Positions 8,682 to 16,911 of a DNA stretch of 64,000 nt are shown in pieces (positions within the stretch are counted from its first letter, which is position 1; each line of letters opens with the position of its first letter). The translations under genes were made by a program, and so were the position numbers. The notes beneath the pieces are model-generated. The model saw only the letters and a list, made by a program, of their open reading frames with translations. It did not search any database and was not told the origin of the DNA. This DNA comes from JAIOSM01 sp964565415 (GTDB taxonomy: Bacteria; Desulfobacterota; Desulfobacteria; Desulfobacterales; Desulfobacteraceae), in NCBI GenBank assembly GCA_964565415.1, contig CAZMEX010000001.1, forward strand, positions 1-64,000, read 5' to 3'.

Positions 8682-9716
8682 ATGACAAGAGATGACATTA
8701 TATATCATATAAGCAAGATCAGTCATTTTTATGATGGTAAAAAAGTGTTGGAGATTGATGATCTCACAATCGAACAGGGGTCAATAACAGGGCTGATTGG
8801 TCCAAACGGGTCAGGTAAAACCACTCTTTTGCGGCTTCTTGCTTTTATTGAAAAGCCGAGTTCAGGTCAAATCTTTTATAAAGGTACTCCTGAGTTTCCA
8901 TTTTCACCAACCATTCGTTCAAAGGTGACTCTTTTGACTCAAAAACCATATTTATTAAAACGGACGGTTTTTGAAAATATTGCCTATGGTTTAAAAATCA
9001 GAAAAGATACTGCACAACTTGAAAAACGAATAGAAAAAGCCCTTGATAATGTAGGCCTTGATTATCAAGATTTTGCCCAGAGAAAATCACATCAATTGTC
9101 AGGCGGGGAAGCCCAAAGAGTTGCCATGGCAGCAAGGCTTATATTAAAACCTGAAGTATTGCTTTTAGATGAACCAACTGCAAGTGTTGATACTGAAAGT
9201 GCAAAGCTGATTCGAAAAGCATCTTTAAAAGCAAGAGATGTCCTGGGAACTACCCTTGTTATTGCAAGCCACGACCTGCAATGGCTCTATTCTATTAGTG
9301 ACCATCAACTCTCTCTCTATAAAGGAAACATATTTGCAACGGGCATGGAGAATATTATCCCAGGACCCTTTGAAAATGGTGATAACAATACAAGGGTTAT
9401 TAAAAGACTTGATAATCACCAGACAATTGTTCTTGATTCAACAGAAAAAAAAGAGTGCACAACAGCTGTTATTAAAAAGAGAGATATAAGTATTGAGCAT
9501 GGGAAAAGTGTAAATATTGATACCCACAATCAATTGTCAGGTTGTATCGCTTCAATGCTTTTAGAAGGCAAAAGAGGAGATATCATGGTCACTGTTATTG
9601 TACATGATTTCTCCTTTGTACTGAGAGTTACTCCTGATCAGATCAGCAGGCTTAATCTTTATCCTGGGAAACATGTTATTCTCAAGTTTAATATAAACAG
9701 TGTTGAATGGGTATAG
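8682..9716 (+). CDS. tupC: Tungstate ABC transporter, ATP-binding protein TupC with C-terminal TOBE-like domain
   Basis: This is an ABC ATPase with Walker A GPNGSGKTTLL (about 40-50), the signature LSGGEAQR (about 144), Walker B VLLLDEPTA and the switch His in ASHD. After the roughly 230-residue ATPase domain an extra region runs to residue 344. Its last 70 residues (from about HNQLSGCIASML) resemble a TOBE/mop oxyanion-binding domain. In relatives such a domain senses cytoplasmic oxyanion and can inhibit transport. It is the last gene of tupABC. About 30-65 bases downstream lies an imperfect hairpin (9744-9781) without a T run. Confidence 0.9.
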   Translation: MTRDDIIYHISKISHFYDGKKVLEIDDLTIEQGSITGLIGPNGSGKTTLLRLLAFIEKPSSGQIFYKGTPEFPFSPTIRSKVTLLTQKPYLLKRTVFENIAYGLKIRKDTAQLEKRIEKALDNVGLDYQDFAQRKSHQLSGGEAQRVAMAARLILKPEVLLLDEPTASVDTESAKLIRKASLKARDVLGTTLVIASHDLQWLYSISDHQLSLYKGNIFATGMENIIPGPFENGDNNTRVIKRLDNHQTIVLDSTEKKECTTAVIKKRDISIEHGKSVNIDTHNQLSGCIASMLLEGKRGDIMVTVIVHDFSFVLRVTPDQISRLNLYPGKHVILKFNINSVEWV

Positions 9717-9743
9717 AGTTAAATTTTTTTTTCTTAAGTGAGC

Positions 9744-9781
9744 ATGTTGGCACCATGTTCAGTAAGGGTGAACACCAATAT
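9744..9781 (+). other. Imperfect hairpin downstream of tupC
   Basis: ATGTTGG (9744-9750) can pair with CCAATAT (9775-9781), and TGTTCA with TGAACA inside. No T run follows, so a terminator role is uncertain. It lies in the 242-base gap between tupC and the gene at 9959, where I see nothing else definite. Confidence 0.3.
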
Positions 9782-9958
9782 CTGATTCCAGATTTTTCCA
9801 CGAATAAGGCTGGATAGCAACAATTAATTCTTTTTGCTATTGTTTTAAATCATTACTATCATTATACTATTTTAATTGTAATAAATTTTCTTTGCCCAGG
9901 TCAGGTATATATTGCCCCCTGGTTGTTTTATAAACTTTTATTTTTAGGAGCTGCTGGT

Positions 9959-10567
9959 ATGGGAAAAAATAAAAAGATTCAATTAATTCTCTTTTTAGTA
10001 TTTATTGTGTTATTTGCTGTATTTGGCCCAGGTTACACCTTTGCATGCAATGGTGGAGGAGGAGGTGGTGGTGGTGGCGACGGCGCAGCCGCGGCTGTGC
10101 CTTCCATTGCTGCCTCTGTTAATCTGATAACTCCTCCATCAAGAGTTAATCTGTCTCAAGCAACAGATGTCGCACCAGGAGCAGCTTCAGCTGTTGGCTC
10201 TATCACCTCTTATCTTTCCAACGCTGAAGTTGCAGGACTTAACATAGGCGGTCTGACAATTGACCAGGATAAGATTGACAAGCAGATGGAAGAAGAAACA
10301 ATTGATAAGAATATTAACACTTTTATTAATTTTCTAGATGACAATCCAATTGTTGATGATAAAACCAAGAGTACTCCTGCTCCTGCTAAGTCTAAGTCTA
10401 AGGCTAAGGCTAAGGCTAAGGCTAAGGCTAAATCCAGCCCAAACAAGATTGATTTACAGCATATAGCATCAATGACAATGAAAATGCGTATTGAGCATCC
10501 GGAATATACATCAAAAGAGTGTGTTTATTTTGCCCTGATCGAATTGGAACTTATAGCTCGTCACTAA
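9959..10567 (+). CDS. Exported low-complexity protein with poly-Gly and Lys-Ala repeat tracts
   Basis: I chose the ATG at 9959 (MGKNKKIQ) because AGGAG sits eight bases upstream; a frame start at 9923 is also possible. The 202-residue product has a signal peptide or N-terminal anchor (basic start, hydrophobic LILFLVFIVLFAVFG). A Gly run follows just after a Cys (ACNGGGG...), then a Ser/Ala/Pro-rich region, an acidic helix and a run of Lys-Ala dipeptides encoded by a hexanucleotide repeat (10385-10432). The C-terminal 40 residues look folded (LQHIASMTMKMRIEHPEYTSKE). I do not recognise the family. It heads a group of three codirectional exported proteins (to 12337), which suggests a shared envelope role. 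Confidence 0.65.
   Translation: MGKNKKIQLILFLVFIVLFAVFGPGYTFACNGGGGGGGGGDGAAAAVPSIAASVNLITPPSRVNLSQATDVAPGAASAVGSITSYLSNAEVAGLNIGGLTIDQDKIDKQMEEETIDKNINTFINFLDDNPIVDDKTKSTPAPAKSKSKAKAKAKAKAKSSPNKIDLQHIASMTMKMRIEHPEYTSKECVYFALIELELIARH
10385..10432 (+). repeat. Hexanucleotide tandem repeat (GCTAAG-type, eight units)
   Basis: There are eight consecutive six-base units: five exact GCTAAG, two TCTAAG and a terminal GCTAAA. They encode alternating Ala-Lys and Ser-Lys. Changes in copy number would keep the reading frame and lengthen or shorten the basic tract of the exported protein at 9959-10567. Confidence 0.9.
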
Positions 10568-10596
10568 TACTATTTATCCAAAAATAGGAGGTTTAT

Positions 10597-11646
10597 ATGA
10601 AAAAAATAGGTCTGTTGTTTATATTTATTTTGTCTCTCTCTTTACTTAACTCTTGTGTGCCAAAAACAATCAGCACAGGATTGTTTGGAAAAAAACAATC
10701 TGGTATTGATATTAATAGCCTGGGCAGGGACGGGGTGCAGGCAGTTTTGTGCATTGAACAGGCAAAACATTCTGTGCTTGATACATTAAAGACATTTCCC
10801 TACACCAGAATTCCTTCTAAAAATATTATCAAGCTTGGGAATAAGACTGATTACTCCATATTCAGAACCCGTAAACTTGCATTGACAGAAAACAGTATAG
10901 ATAAGCAGGGAGTGCATACGCTTGGAACGACTTGTCTCTCTATTGATGATTTAGGACGAAAAGATTTCAGCAGAAACCAGATCATCTATAAAGTACAGCA
11001 ACCAACTGACAGGGAAATTGCTGCACTGAAAAAATCAATAAGTAAGGATGCAAGGGCAGTTAGAAACCTTAGAAATAGAAAATTGAAAACTATAATGAAA
11101 AGCAATGTGCAGGAATATCAGAAAACAGCCGGGCTTTCACCCGACGGGATACCTGGGGCAAAAACTGTTAATGCATTAGTAAAGGATACAGAGATCATTG
11201 ATATTCAAGAATTGACTACCAACGTTGCATATATAAAAAAGCCAGAATTTAAAGCATATATTATCCCGGCAGGTAAGGTTAATCCAAAGATTTTTAAGAA
11301 AGGCTTTAAAAGTATTAAGAGAGTCAAAAAACATGCACTTTCCCTTGATGAATTTAAAAATATGTCCCAGAAGAGTAATAAATTCTTTATTTGTATTTAT
11401 ATGCTTGATCGCTTAAACCCAGCAAAAGGTCTAAAATGGGGTATTGCAACAAGTTCAAGAGGCAAAGCCACCAATAAGAGTTCAGTGTTTTATGGAACAC
11501 CCCAGGGATGGTCCGTGATTATTGAATCCTTTACAGTAGAGTCAGAGATAAAAGGTTCAAAATTATATGTTAATCTTTACAGTGCCAACCAAAAAGATGT
11601 GTTATCAGGATCAGAGAAAATTATAGGAAGTTATGCTATCAAGTAA
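10597..11646 (+). CDS. Lipoprotein with peptidoglycan-binding-like segment, unknown function
   Basis: This 349-residue protein has a lipoprotein signal peptide (MKKIGLLFIFILSLSLLNSC, lipobox LLNSC with Cys20). The central segment near residues 168-190 (VQEYQKTAGLSPDGIPGAKT) resembles a PG_binding_1 repeat (typically Q..G-x-DG-x-G-x-T), which binds peptidoglycan. The C-terminal 120 residues look beta-rich. No catalytic motif is visible. The start has AGGAGG seven bases upstream. The next lipoprotein gene (11633) overlaps its end by 14 bases, so the two are translationally coupled. The family as a whole is not one I recognise. Confidence 0.7.
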   Translation: MKKIGLLFIFILSLSLLNSCVPKTISTGLFGKKQSGIDINSLGRDGVQAVLCIEQAKHSVLDTLKTFPYTRIPSKNIIKLGNKTDYSIFRTRKLALTENSIDKQGVHTLGTTCLSIDDLGRKDFSRNQIIYKVQQPTDREIAALKKSISKDARAVRNLRNRKLKTIMKSNVQEYQKTAGLSPDGIPGAKTVNALVKDTEIIDIQELTTNVAYIKKPEFKAYIIPAGKVNPKIFKKGFKSIKRVKKHALSLDEFKNMSQKSNKFFICIYMLDRLNPAKGLKWGIATSSRGKATNKSSVFYGTPQGWSVIIESFTVESEIKGSKLYVNLYSANQKDVLSGSEKIIGSYAIK

Positions 11647-12337
11647 AATATTAAGATATGTTTCCAACTGTTTGTTTCTGTTTTTTACTGCAACACTGCC
11701 CCTGGCTGGCTGTAAAACAATTAACAATGATCTGCATCCTTTAACCCGTGAGGTTCTTGTGTCGGGCATTAGGCTCAATAATACTCTTAATGGGCTTACA
11801 GGGTTTAGTGCCTATGCAATATCTCCTGATGCCAAGGCTTTTGCAGTGTCTGCCAGTAAAAGTGGTCATCTGTATGCCTGGGGCAAAGCATGAGATTTCT
11901 CAAGTCAGGGGGCAGCGTTAATGGCTGCCCTTGACCGTTGTCGGAGTTACCGGCAGGAAAATGATCCTCCCTGTAAAATCATTGCCATGGGGGATCATCT
12001 TGTTTCTGATATAAAATCTGCTGAATATAATACAAAAGTTCTTAAAATAGTTTTTTCATGTTCAGGATTTGATGGCAGTAGAAAAGCAAGTTTAAGTTAT
12101 GAACCATCAGCAACACGGGGGCATATATGGCTTGTGGATAAAACAAGAGGCCGAGACTGCAAAGGACAATGGTATCTAAGTGAAAATCAAGATTACTTAT
12201 GGCACATAAAATGTTTTGATGGTCTTAAAGCATCGGGATCTCTTGATAGCCCCTTAAAAAGGATAGGTGTGGGCAGGGGAAAAGATAATTCCAACAGAGA
12301 AATAGTTTTTACTTTTGGACCAGGGAATACAGATTAA
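11633..12337 (+). CDS. Candidate selenocysteine lipoprotein with a DUF4189-like domain (UGA 11891-11893)
   Basis: Read through the TGA at 11891-11893, the frame encodes 234 residues. A lipoprotein signal peptide ends in LPLAGC. A DUF4189-like core follows (AYAISPDAKAFAVSAS, then LYAWGKA-U-DFSSQGAAL), with Sec87 just before DFSSQG. Next come ALDRC and PPCKII, the paired Cys typical of this fold, and a C-terminal region containing GHIWLVDKT. Both halves lie in the same frame without gap or overlap, and a strong hairpin starts 11 bases after the TGA. Stopping at the TGA would cut the domain in the middle. A nonsense mutation is the alternative, but the SECIS geometry and the intact downstream frame argue against it. 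The gene overlaps its upstream neighbour by 14 bases. Function unknown. A related YAW...GA...C segment occurs in the convergent gene at 12348. Confidence 0.7.
11904..11935 (+). promoter_or_regulatory. SECIS-like hairpin of the candidate selenolipoprotein
   Basis: GGGCAGC (11910-11916) pairs perfectly with GCTGCCC (11924-11930), closing the seven-base loop GTTAATG. GTCA (11904-11907) and TGAC (11932-11935) extend the stem. The loop begins with G at the 24th nucleotide after the UGA, within the range shown by the other SECIS elements here (17th-24th). This is the best direct evidence that the TGA is decoded as selenocysteine. Confidence 0.75.
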
Positions 12338-12347
12338 ACAACACCAT

Positions 12348-13244
12348 CTATTCAAAAATAATATCTCCTTTTTTCCCCTGCCGAATTTTTAAAGATAGTC
12401 TGTGCTTAAAGAGAATGTCTTTGGAAAACAAAACAGCTTTCTTCCATTGATGGATCGCATCTCCATGGAAATTACACTCCCACAAAATATCACCATAGTG
12501 ATCCAGTGCAATGGGATGCTGTTTGAGACTTACTGCATAAGCTGCTGTTTTAAGGGCATCTTTTTTGCGATCCATACGGAATAGTACCAATGCTCTTGTG
12601 TCGTGATAGGAAAAAAAGTCGGGATTTTTCGCAACAGCATAATCAGCAAAGGATAACGCCCTTTCAAGATTTGTCTCAAGCTCAGCCCAATGATAAGCAA
12701 GGGCGTTCTTTGCAAGATGCTCACCCTTCTCTGCAAGATCAATAAGTAGATCTTCTGACAGTTGATATCTGCCGGCTTTTTGAAGGATGGTGGCAAGTTT
12801 GGTGACAAGTTCTCTTTTCCCGGTTGAGGCAAGTTCAATCCTCAAGTTGTTTATCACTGCGGTTTCATAATTTTGTATGAGTTTATCAAGGTTTAAAGAA
12901 TTATCAATAGACATGTTACCTAACATTTTGACTCTTATATCTATATCTCCCAGGTCTATTCCAACTGCTTTTTTGCAATATGCTTTAGAAGCTTTTACAG
13001 CCCCTTTTGCAGTATCATAATTCCATGCATAACCCAAAACAGGCTTGGTATCAATATATAAAGGTTCTCCTTTTTGATATGCCAGGGCAACTGCTTTAAA
13101 ATCTTCTTTTTCCTTATAAATTTTATCTGGAGAGGTAAAAATTTTATCATCGGCAGCTGCCAATTGAAGGTTTGATGCCACTGGTATTGCTACAGTGAGT
13201 ATGGATATGATCAGATAGAGTGATAAAATTTTTTTGCTATACAA
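12348..13244 (-). CDS. Exported tetratricopeptide-like protein with an N-terminal DUF4189-like segment
   Basis: This 298-residue protein has a signal peptide (MYSKKILSLYLIISILTVAI, cleaved near LAAADD). Residues about 48-95 contain FKAVALAYQKGEP, then GYAWNYDTAKGAVKASKAYC. This aligns by eye with the segment around the in-frame UGA of the convergent gene at 11633-12337, with a non-Sec residue at that position. The C-terminal half has helix pairs of TPR or Sel1 type (AEKGEHLAKNALAYHW, DRKKDALKTAAYAV, HGDAIHQWKKAVL). It probably acts as a periplasmic protein-interaction module. It converges on the lipoprotein gene with only 10 bases between stops. No enzymatic motif is visible. Confidence 0.65.
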   Translation of the reverse strand: MYSKKILSLYLIISILTVAIPVASNLQLAAADDKIFTSPDKIYKEKEDFKAVALAYQKGEPLYIDTKPVLGYAWNYDTAKGAVKASKAYCKKAVGIDLGDIDIRVKMLGNMSIDNSLNLDKLIQNYETAVINNLRIELASTGKRELVTKLATILQKAGRYQLSEDLLIDLAEKGEHLAKNALAYHWAELETNLERALSFADYAVAKNPDFFSYHDTRALVLFRMDRKKDALKTAAYAVSLKQHPIALDHYGDILWECNFHGDAIHQWKKAVLFSKDILFKHRLSLKIRQGKKGDIIFE

Positions 13245-13327
13245 ATATTGAAATCTCCATTAAAAATAAGATTTGGGTTTTACATTTTTCAAGGTAGAAT
13301 AAATTCATCAACTGGACATATGTCCTT

Positions 13328-14713
13328 TTAAGTCATATCTCTATATAGAAGATACATGGCATTGACCAAGCCCAGCACCTCAGGTTCATTGTGAAATATA
13401 TGGGTGGAAATACGAAGAGCGTGGACCTTTGGACCTGCCTGGGTAATATGAAAATCAGTGGTCCTAATGATATATCCATAATCTTCTCGCAACCGATCTC
13501 TAAACTCTTTTAGAGTGTCACCATCGCCCAGGTCAGAGAATGGGTTGAATGCTGTGAGACCACTGCTCAGTTCTGGAACATCAGGAGAGAACATGGTTGC
13601 AGTGCTTCCAAACACATTCTGAATCTGTTGTTTACATAGACTGCCAAGCTCCAAAACCCTTGCTTCAATACGGTCCCGCCCGATATGCTGCCACATGGAG
13701 CAGGCATCCCCTAAAGCACGTTTAGCAGGATAGTTGTCATTGCCTATATATTGTAATACATTTTGCAAACCTAAAAATGGTAGATAAGGATAGAGAGACG
13801 AATTAATGGCAAAAAAAGCAGGATCACGATCCGGCCAATAACTTTTCAGGCGGTTGAGATTGTCACGAACATAAAGAATACCAGTGGCACCTGGTCCGCA
13901 TTGCCATTTATGTCCTGATCCAGCATAAAAATCACAATCAATGGTGTGAAAATTCAACTCCATCATACCAATAGTGTGAGCACCATCAATAAGAGTAGGG
14001 ATTCCGTTGGGAATAGCTACTTCGTTGCATATTCGCTGTGCTGGTAAAAGAGTGCCTGTCTTATAGGTGATGTGAGAGAAAACAATCAGACGAGTATTGG
14101 ATGTGACTGCATTATTGAAAACATCAACAAACTCATCACTGCTTGTGGCAAATACAGGTATGTCCAACTTTCTTACTATTACTCCAAAGCGCTGGGCAGC
14201 AACAGCCAGGGGAGAGTCAGCAGCAACATGTTCATGGTGGGTGGTAAGAATCTCATCGCCGGGCTGCAGGTTCAAACCGCCTAAAACTGTGCACATACCA
14301 TCCGTGGTGTTACGGCTAAGGATTATCTCGTCATTGTTTGCTCCAAATTGTTGTGCAATCTCTTCAACAATATTGCTCATATATGGCCATGTGCCCCATT
14401 CACCGTTCATATCCCAAGGATACTTAGCTACAGTGTGGTTATATTTTCTGTATTTTCTAAGCACAAATCGTGGCATGGAACCTGTTGTACCAATATTCAT
14501 ATATACACTGTTTTTATCCAGCACAAAAGCTCTGCGTACCATCCTCCAGATTCTTCGTTCTGACCAGTTGAGGTTGATATGAAAAGATGAATCAGCCTGG
14601 GCAATTCCAGGCACTGCAAGGGCAGCTCCTCCAATTGTTGTGGTGCCAAGAATTTTTAAAAAATTTCTTCGATCTAAAAAACTTTCTGCTTTGAGTTCGT
14701 CTCTTTCAGACAT
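13328..14713 (-). CDS. Tat-exported class V aminotransferase-like PLP enzyme
   Basis: This 461-residue protein has a twin-arginine signal (DRRNFLKILGTTTIGGAALA, residues about 14-33, then Ala-rich to IAQA). The rest is a class V aminotransferase/cysteine desulfurase fold of the isopenicillin-N-epimerase-like group. The PLP Lys is in GSGHKWQCGPG (about residue 256), with IDGAHTIG (PLP-binding Asp) and the SRNTTDG phosphate-binding region upstream. Members of this group act as epimerases, lyases or desulfurases on small amino acids. Export by Tat implies folding with PLP in the cytoplasm and action in the periplasm. No partner genes are adjacent. The substrate cannot be told from the sequence. 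Confidence 0.85.
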   Translation of the reverse strand: MSERDELKAESFLDRRNFLKILGTTTIGGAALAVPGIAQADSSFHINLNWSERRIWRMVRRAFVLDKNSVYMNIGTTGSMPRFVLRKYRKYNHTVAKYPWDMNGEWGTWPYMSNIVEEIAQQFGANNDEIILSRNTTDGMCTVLGGLNLQPGDEILTTHHEHVAADSPLAVAAQRFGVIVRKLDIPVFATSSDEFVDVFNNAVTSNTRLIVFSHITYKTGTLLPAQRICNEVAIPNGIPTLIDGAHTIGMMELNFHTIDCDFYAGSGHKWQCGPGATGILYVRDNLNRLKSYWPDRDPAFFAINSSLYPYLPFLGLQNVLQYIGNDNYPAKRALGDACSMWQHIGRDRIEARVLELGSLCKQQIQNVFGSTATMFSPDVPELSSGLTAFNPFSDLGDGDTLKEFRDRLREDYGYIIRTTDFHITQAGPKVHALRISTHIFHNEPEVLGLVNAMYLLYRDMT

Positions 14714-15109
14714 TGTTTGTGCCTCCTCTATTAAGTTAGTATTCTTTTTACAACTTAAACCTGAAAAGCCTCCAGGAGCTAATTCTGAAAATGGGATTGA
14801 AAAATATCCTGAATTTTGAATAAATAATTAAGCGATTATCTATCTGTTTTTAATCTATCAATTGTAAACGATTTAAAGCGTTTTAAACTTATATATTATC
14901 GGGTATCAAAATTATTTGTGATTGTAAAGAAATATATCAAGGTACTGGAAAGTAAATGTCAAAAAGTAATTTTTTTCTTGACTCAAATCAATTCTTTTAT
15001 TTATCTTATTAGATATATATCAATCAGCATTAGAATTAAATGAATAACAAGTTGTTCCATGATGTGAATTTATATGACGGGTTAATAAAAAAAATACCGG
15101 GAGGAGCAG
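14714..15109. other. Divergent intergenic region with one Crp/Fnr-like palindrome
   Basis: This 396-base AT-rich gap separates the Tat-exported enzyme (minus) from the cupin gene (plus). Apart from the palindrome at 14978-14991 and promoter-like boxes near it, I see no gene, RNA or repeat. Confidence 0.6.
14978..14991 (+). promoter_or_regulatory. Crp/Fnr-type palindrome overlapping a promoter -35 box upstream of the cupin gene
   Basis: TTGACTCAAATCAA has the TTGA-N6-TCAA form used by the Crp/Fnr superfamily (FNR, HcpR and relatives). Its first half doubles as a -35 box, with TTATCT 17 bases downstream as a weak -10. A regulator bound here would probably repress, or respond to redox or nitrosative stress. 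It is a single site in AT-rich DNA, so chance remains possible. Confidence 0.4.
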
Positions 15110-15475
15110 ATGAGCAAGAACAAAGAGTTGATAAAAAATATTCCATTTTCTGAAATCATTGATTTAAAAGGAATGGTTGATTATGAGGAGGGTAGGGTGG
15201 TAAGCAGGACACTTGCAAGCAAACCAGCCATTAATATTACTCTGTTTGCCTTTGATAAAGAAGAAGAGATAAGTGCCCACACATCCCCAGGAGATGCCAT
15301 GGTACAAATTATAGATGGTGAAGCATTGATTAACATAGATGGGAAAAAGATTTCTGTAAGTGCAGGAAAGGTTATTGTTATGCCGGCAAATGTTCCCCAT
15401 TCTGTCTCGGCAATTACACAGTTTAAAATGCTCCTGACCGTTGTGAAACAGCCTGTCACCATTCAGGGGTTGTAG
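15110..15475 (+). CDS. Cupin-domain protein
   Basis: This 121-residue single-domain cupin has metal-site motifs in order: AHTSPGDAMVQIIDGEA (cupin motif 1, His near residue 54, with the usual following His/Glu replaced) and PANVPHSVSAI (motif 2 His near residue 102). Similar small cupins, often beside electron-transport genes in anaerobes, have unknown substrates. The start is supported by GGGAGGAG upstream. It is monocistronic, with a possible Crp/Fnr site at its promoter and a shared bidirectional terminator at 15500-15549. The incomplete metal-ligand set means catalysis is not assured; a sensing or binding role is equally possible. Confidence 0.8.
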   Translation: MSKNKELIKNIPFSEIIDLKGMVDYEEGRVVSRTLASKPAINITLFAFDKEEEISAHTSPGDAMVQIIDGEALINIDGKKISVSAGKVIVMPANVPHSVSAITQFKMLLTVVKQPVTIQGL

Positions 15476-15499
15476 TGAATAATTATTAAAGATTTCTAT

Positions 15500-15549
15500 T
15501 AAAACCCGAGTCAGGCTATCTTTTTATGATGACCTGCCCCGGGGTTTTT
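15500..15549. terminator. Bidirectional terminator between the cupin gene and the flx-hdr operon
   Basis: TAAAACCC (15500-15507) can pair with GGGGTTTT (15541-15548), and CAGG with CCTG inside, around an AT-rich loop. A-rich sequence on the left and T-rich on the right let it act on both converging transcripts. The pairing is imperfect. Confidence 0.55.
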
Positions 15550-15575
15550 GATTTGTTTAAATAATACTTTTTCTT

Positions 15576-16901
15576 TTACATCTCTGTCTCAGGGTGAAAA
15601 ACATCAACTCCTTTAAGGTCATCACCAAGGTATTCACGTTCATTGGGACCAAGAATACCAAGGGATAGACAGATTAATGTCCAGAGATGTACTACAGGAT
15701 AGTTGCTGCCATAATGATGACTCAGTTCATGGATCTGTGCATGGCAATTGTGACATGGTGCAATACAATAATCAGCTCCGGTTGCCTTGATCTGGTTATC
15801 TTTGGTTTTACCATAGGCAAGCCTTTCTTCTTTATATCCAGACTGGAGGAACCCTCCGCCTCCGCCACAGCAGAAGTTGTTAGATCTGTTGGGTGTCATA
15901 TCAACAAAATTTTCTTCACCAACCACTGATTTTACAACAAATCTTAAATCTTCAGCAATTGGGTCACCAAAGGATTTTCTTACAATCTGGCATGGATCCT
16001 GGACAGTAAACTTGATTTTCAAATCCTTGTTCCAGTCTGAGTTGACTTTTAATTTGCCTTCTCTGATCCATTTTGCATAATATTCATATATGTTTTTTAC
16101 TTGAAATTTATGTTCAAGATTATATTTTTTCAATCCTGCCAGGACTGAGAATGTTACGTGCCCTCACTCGGTGTTGAGGAAGGTCTTGCACCCAACCTCA
16201 TCAGCAGCATCTGCTGATTGTTTTGTCAGATGTTTCCAATTGTCATCATCGGCCAGGAACATGCAGTAATTTTCTCCTGCCCAGCCTTTACTGGTATATG
16301 TCCAGTCTGCTCCAACCAGGTGGAGGATTTTCCAGAGCGGTACAAGCTCATCAGGTTCTGTTACAGGCTCTCTGGAGTTTTGATTAAGGACAAATTCCGC
16401 TCCCTGCTTGTCTATGGGGGCTTGCATCTCTGCAAATTCAGGCTGTGCCTCCTGATACTCTTCAAGCACATCTTCCACAACAAAGGTAAAATCATCAGGT
16501 GGTGTTCCCATGGCACTTCCTGACTCATTTGCCAAAGCTGCATCACAGGAGCCAAGTATACCTTTTGGTCTGGTCTCCCTGGGCCATGATTGTCTTACAT
16601 TAAATATCAGCTGGGGGATATTTATTTCCATGGGGCATACATAGACACATCTTTGACACATTGTACACATCCATGCCCACTCAGAACTTAAAATCTCTTT
16701 ATCCATGCCAAGGGCTGCCATCCTGAGAAATTTTCTTGGATCCATGTCTCTAAGACCTGTTGCAGGGCAGCCTGATGAACATGCTCCGCAGGTAAGACAT
16801 GCATTCAGGTTGCCGCCGTCAGGCAGGAGTTTCATAACCTTATCTTTAAAGATACTTTTTCTAGTACCTCCAATTTTTATGGGTGATTGAGTCATTTTCA
16901 T
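15576..16901 (-). CDS. hdrBC: HdrBC-like Fe-S oxidoreductase with selenocysteine at codon 246 (UGA 16164-16166)
   Basis: Read through TGA 16164-16166, this is a 441-residue protein. The N-terminal part is HdrC-like, with two [4Fe-4S] motifs (CLTCGACSSGCP and CTMCQRCVYVCP). The C-terminal part is HdrB-like, one CCG-type site: CKTFLNTE-U-GHVTFS, then DPCQIVRKS, NFCCGGGGG and CHNC. In Cys homologues the Sec position is the Cys of FLNTECGH, expected to ligate the noncubane cluster or take part in disulfide chemistry. It is the last gene of the operon, ten bases after flxA. Heterodisulfide reductase subunits reduce a disulfide or transfer electrons to a membrane or thiol partner. An annotation that stops at TGA would split it into 16164-16901 and 15576-16133. 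The downstream frame is intact and a SECIS hairpin is present. Confidence 0.9.
16130..16148 (-). promoter_or_regulatory. SECIS element of hdrBC
   Basis: On the minus strand TCAGTCC pairs with GGATTGA (seven pairs, one G-U) around the loop TGGCA. The loop begins at the 23rd nucleotide after the UGA. The form closely resembles the flxD element, whose loop is TGGAT at the same distance. Confidence 0.8.
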
Positions 16902-16911
16902 ATTTCCTTTT

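Noticed and set aside
14097..14582. Open frame antisense to the Tat-exported enzyme
   Set aside because: It mirrors codon use of the real gene on the other strand, has no ribosome site and resembles no known domain.
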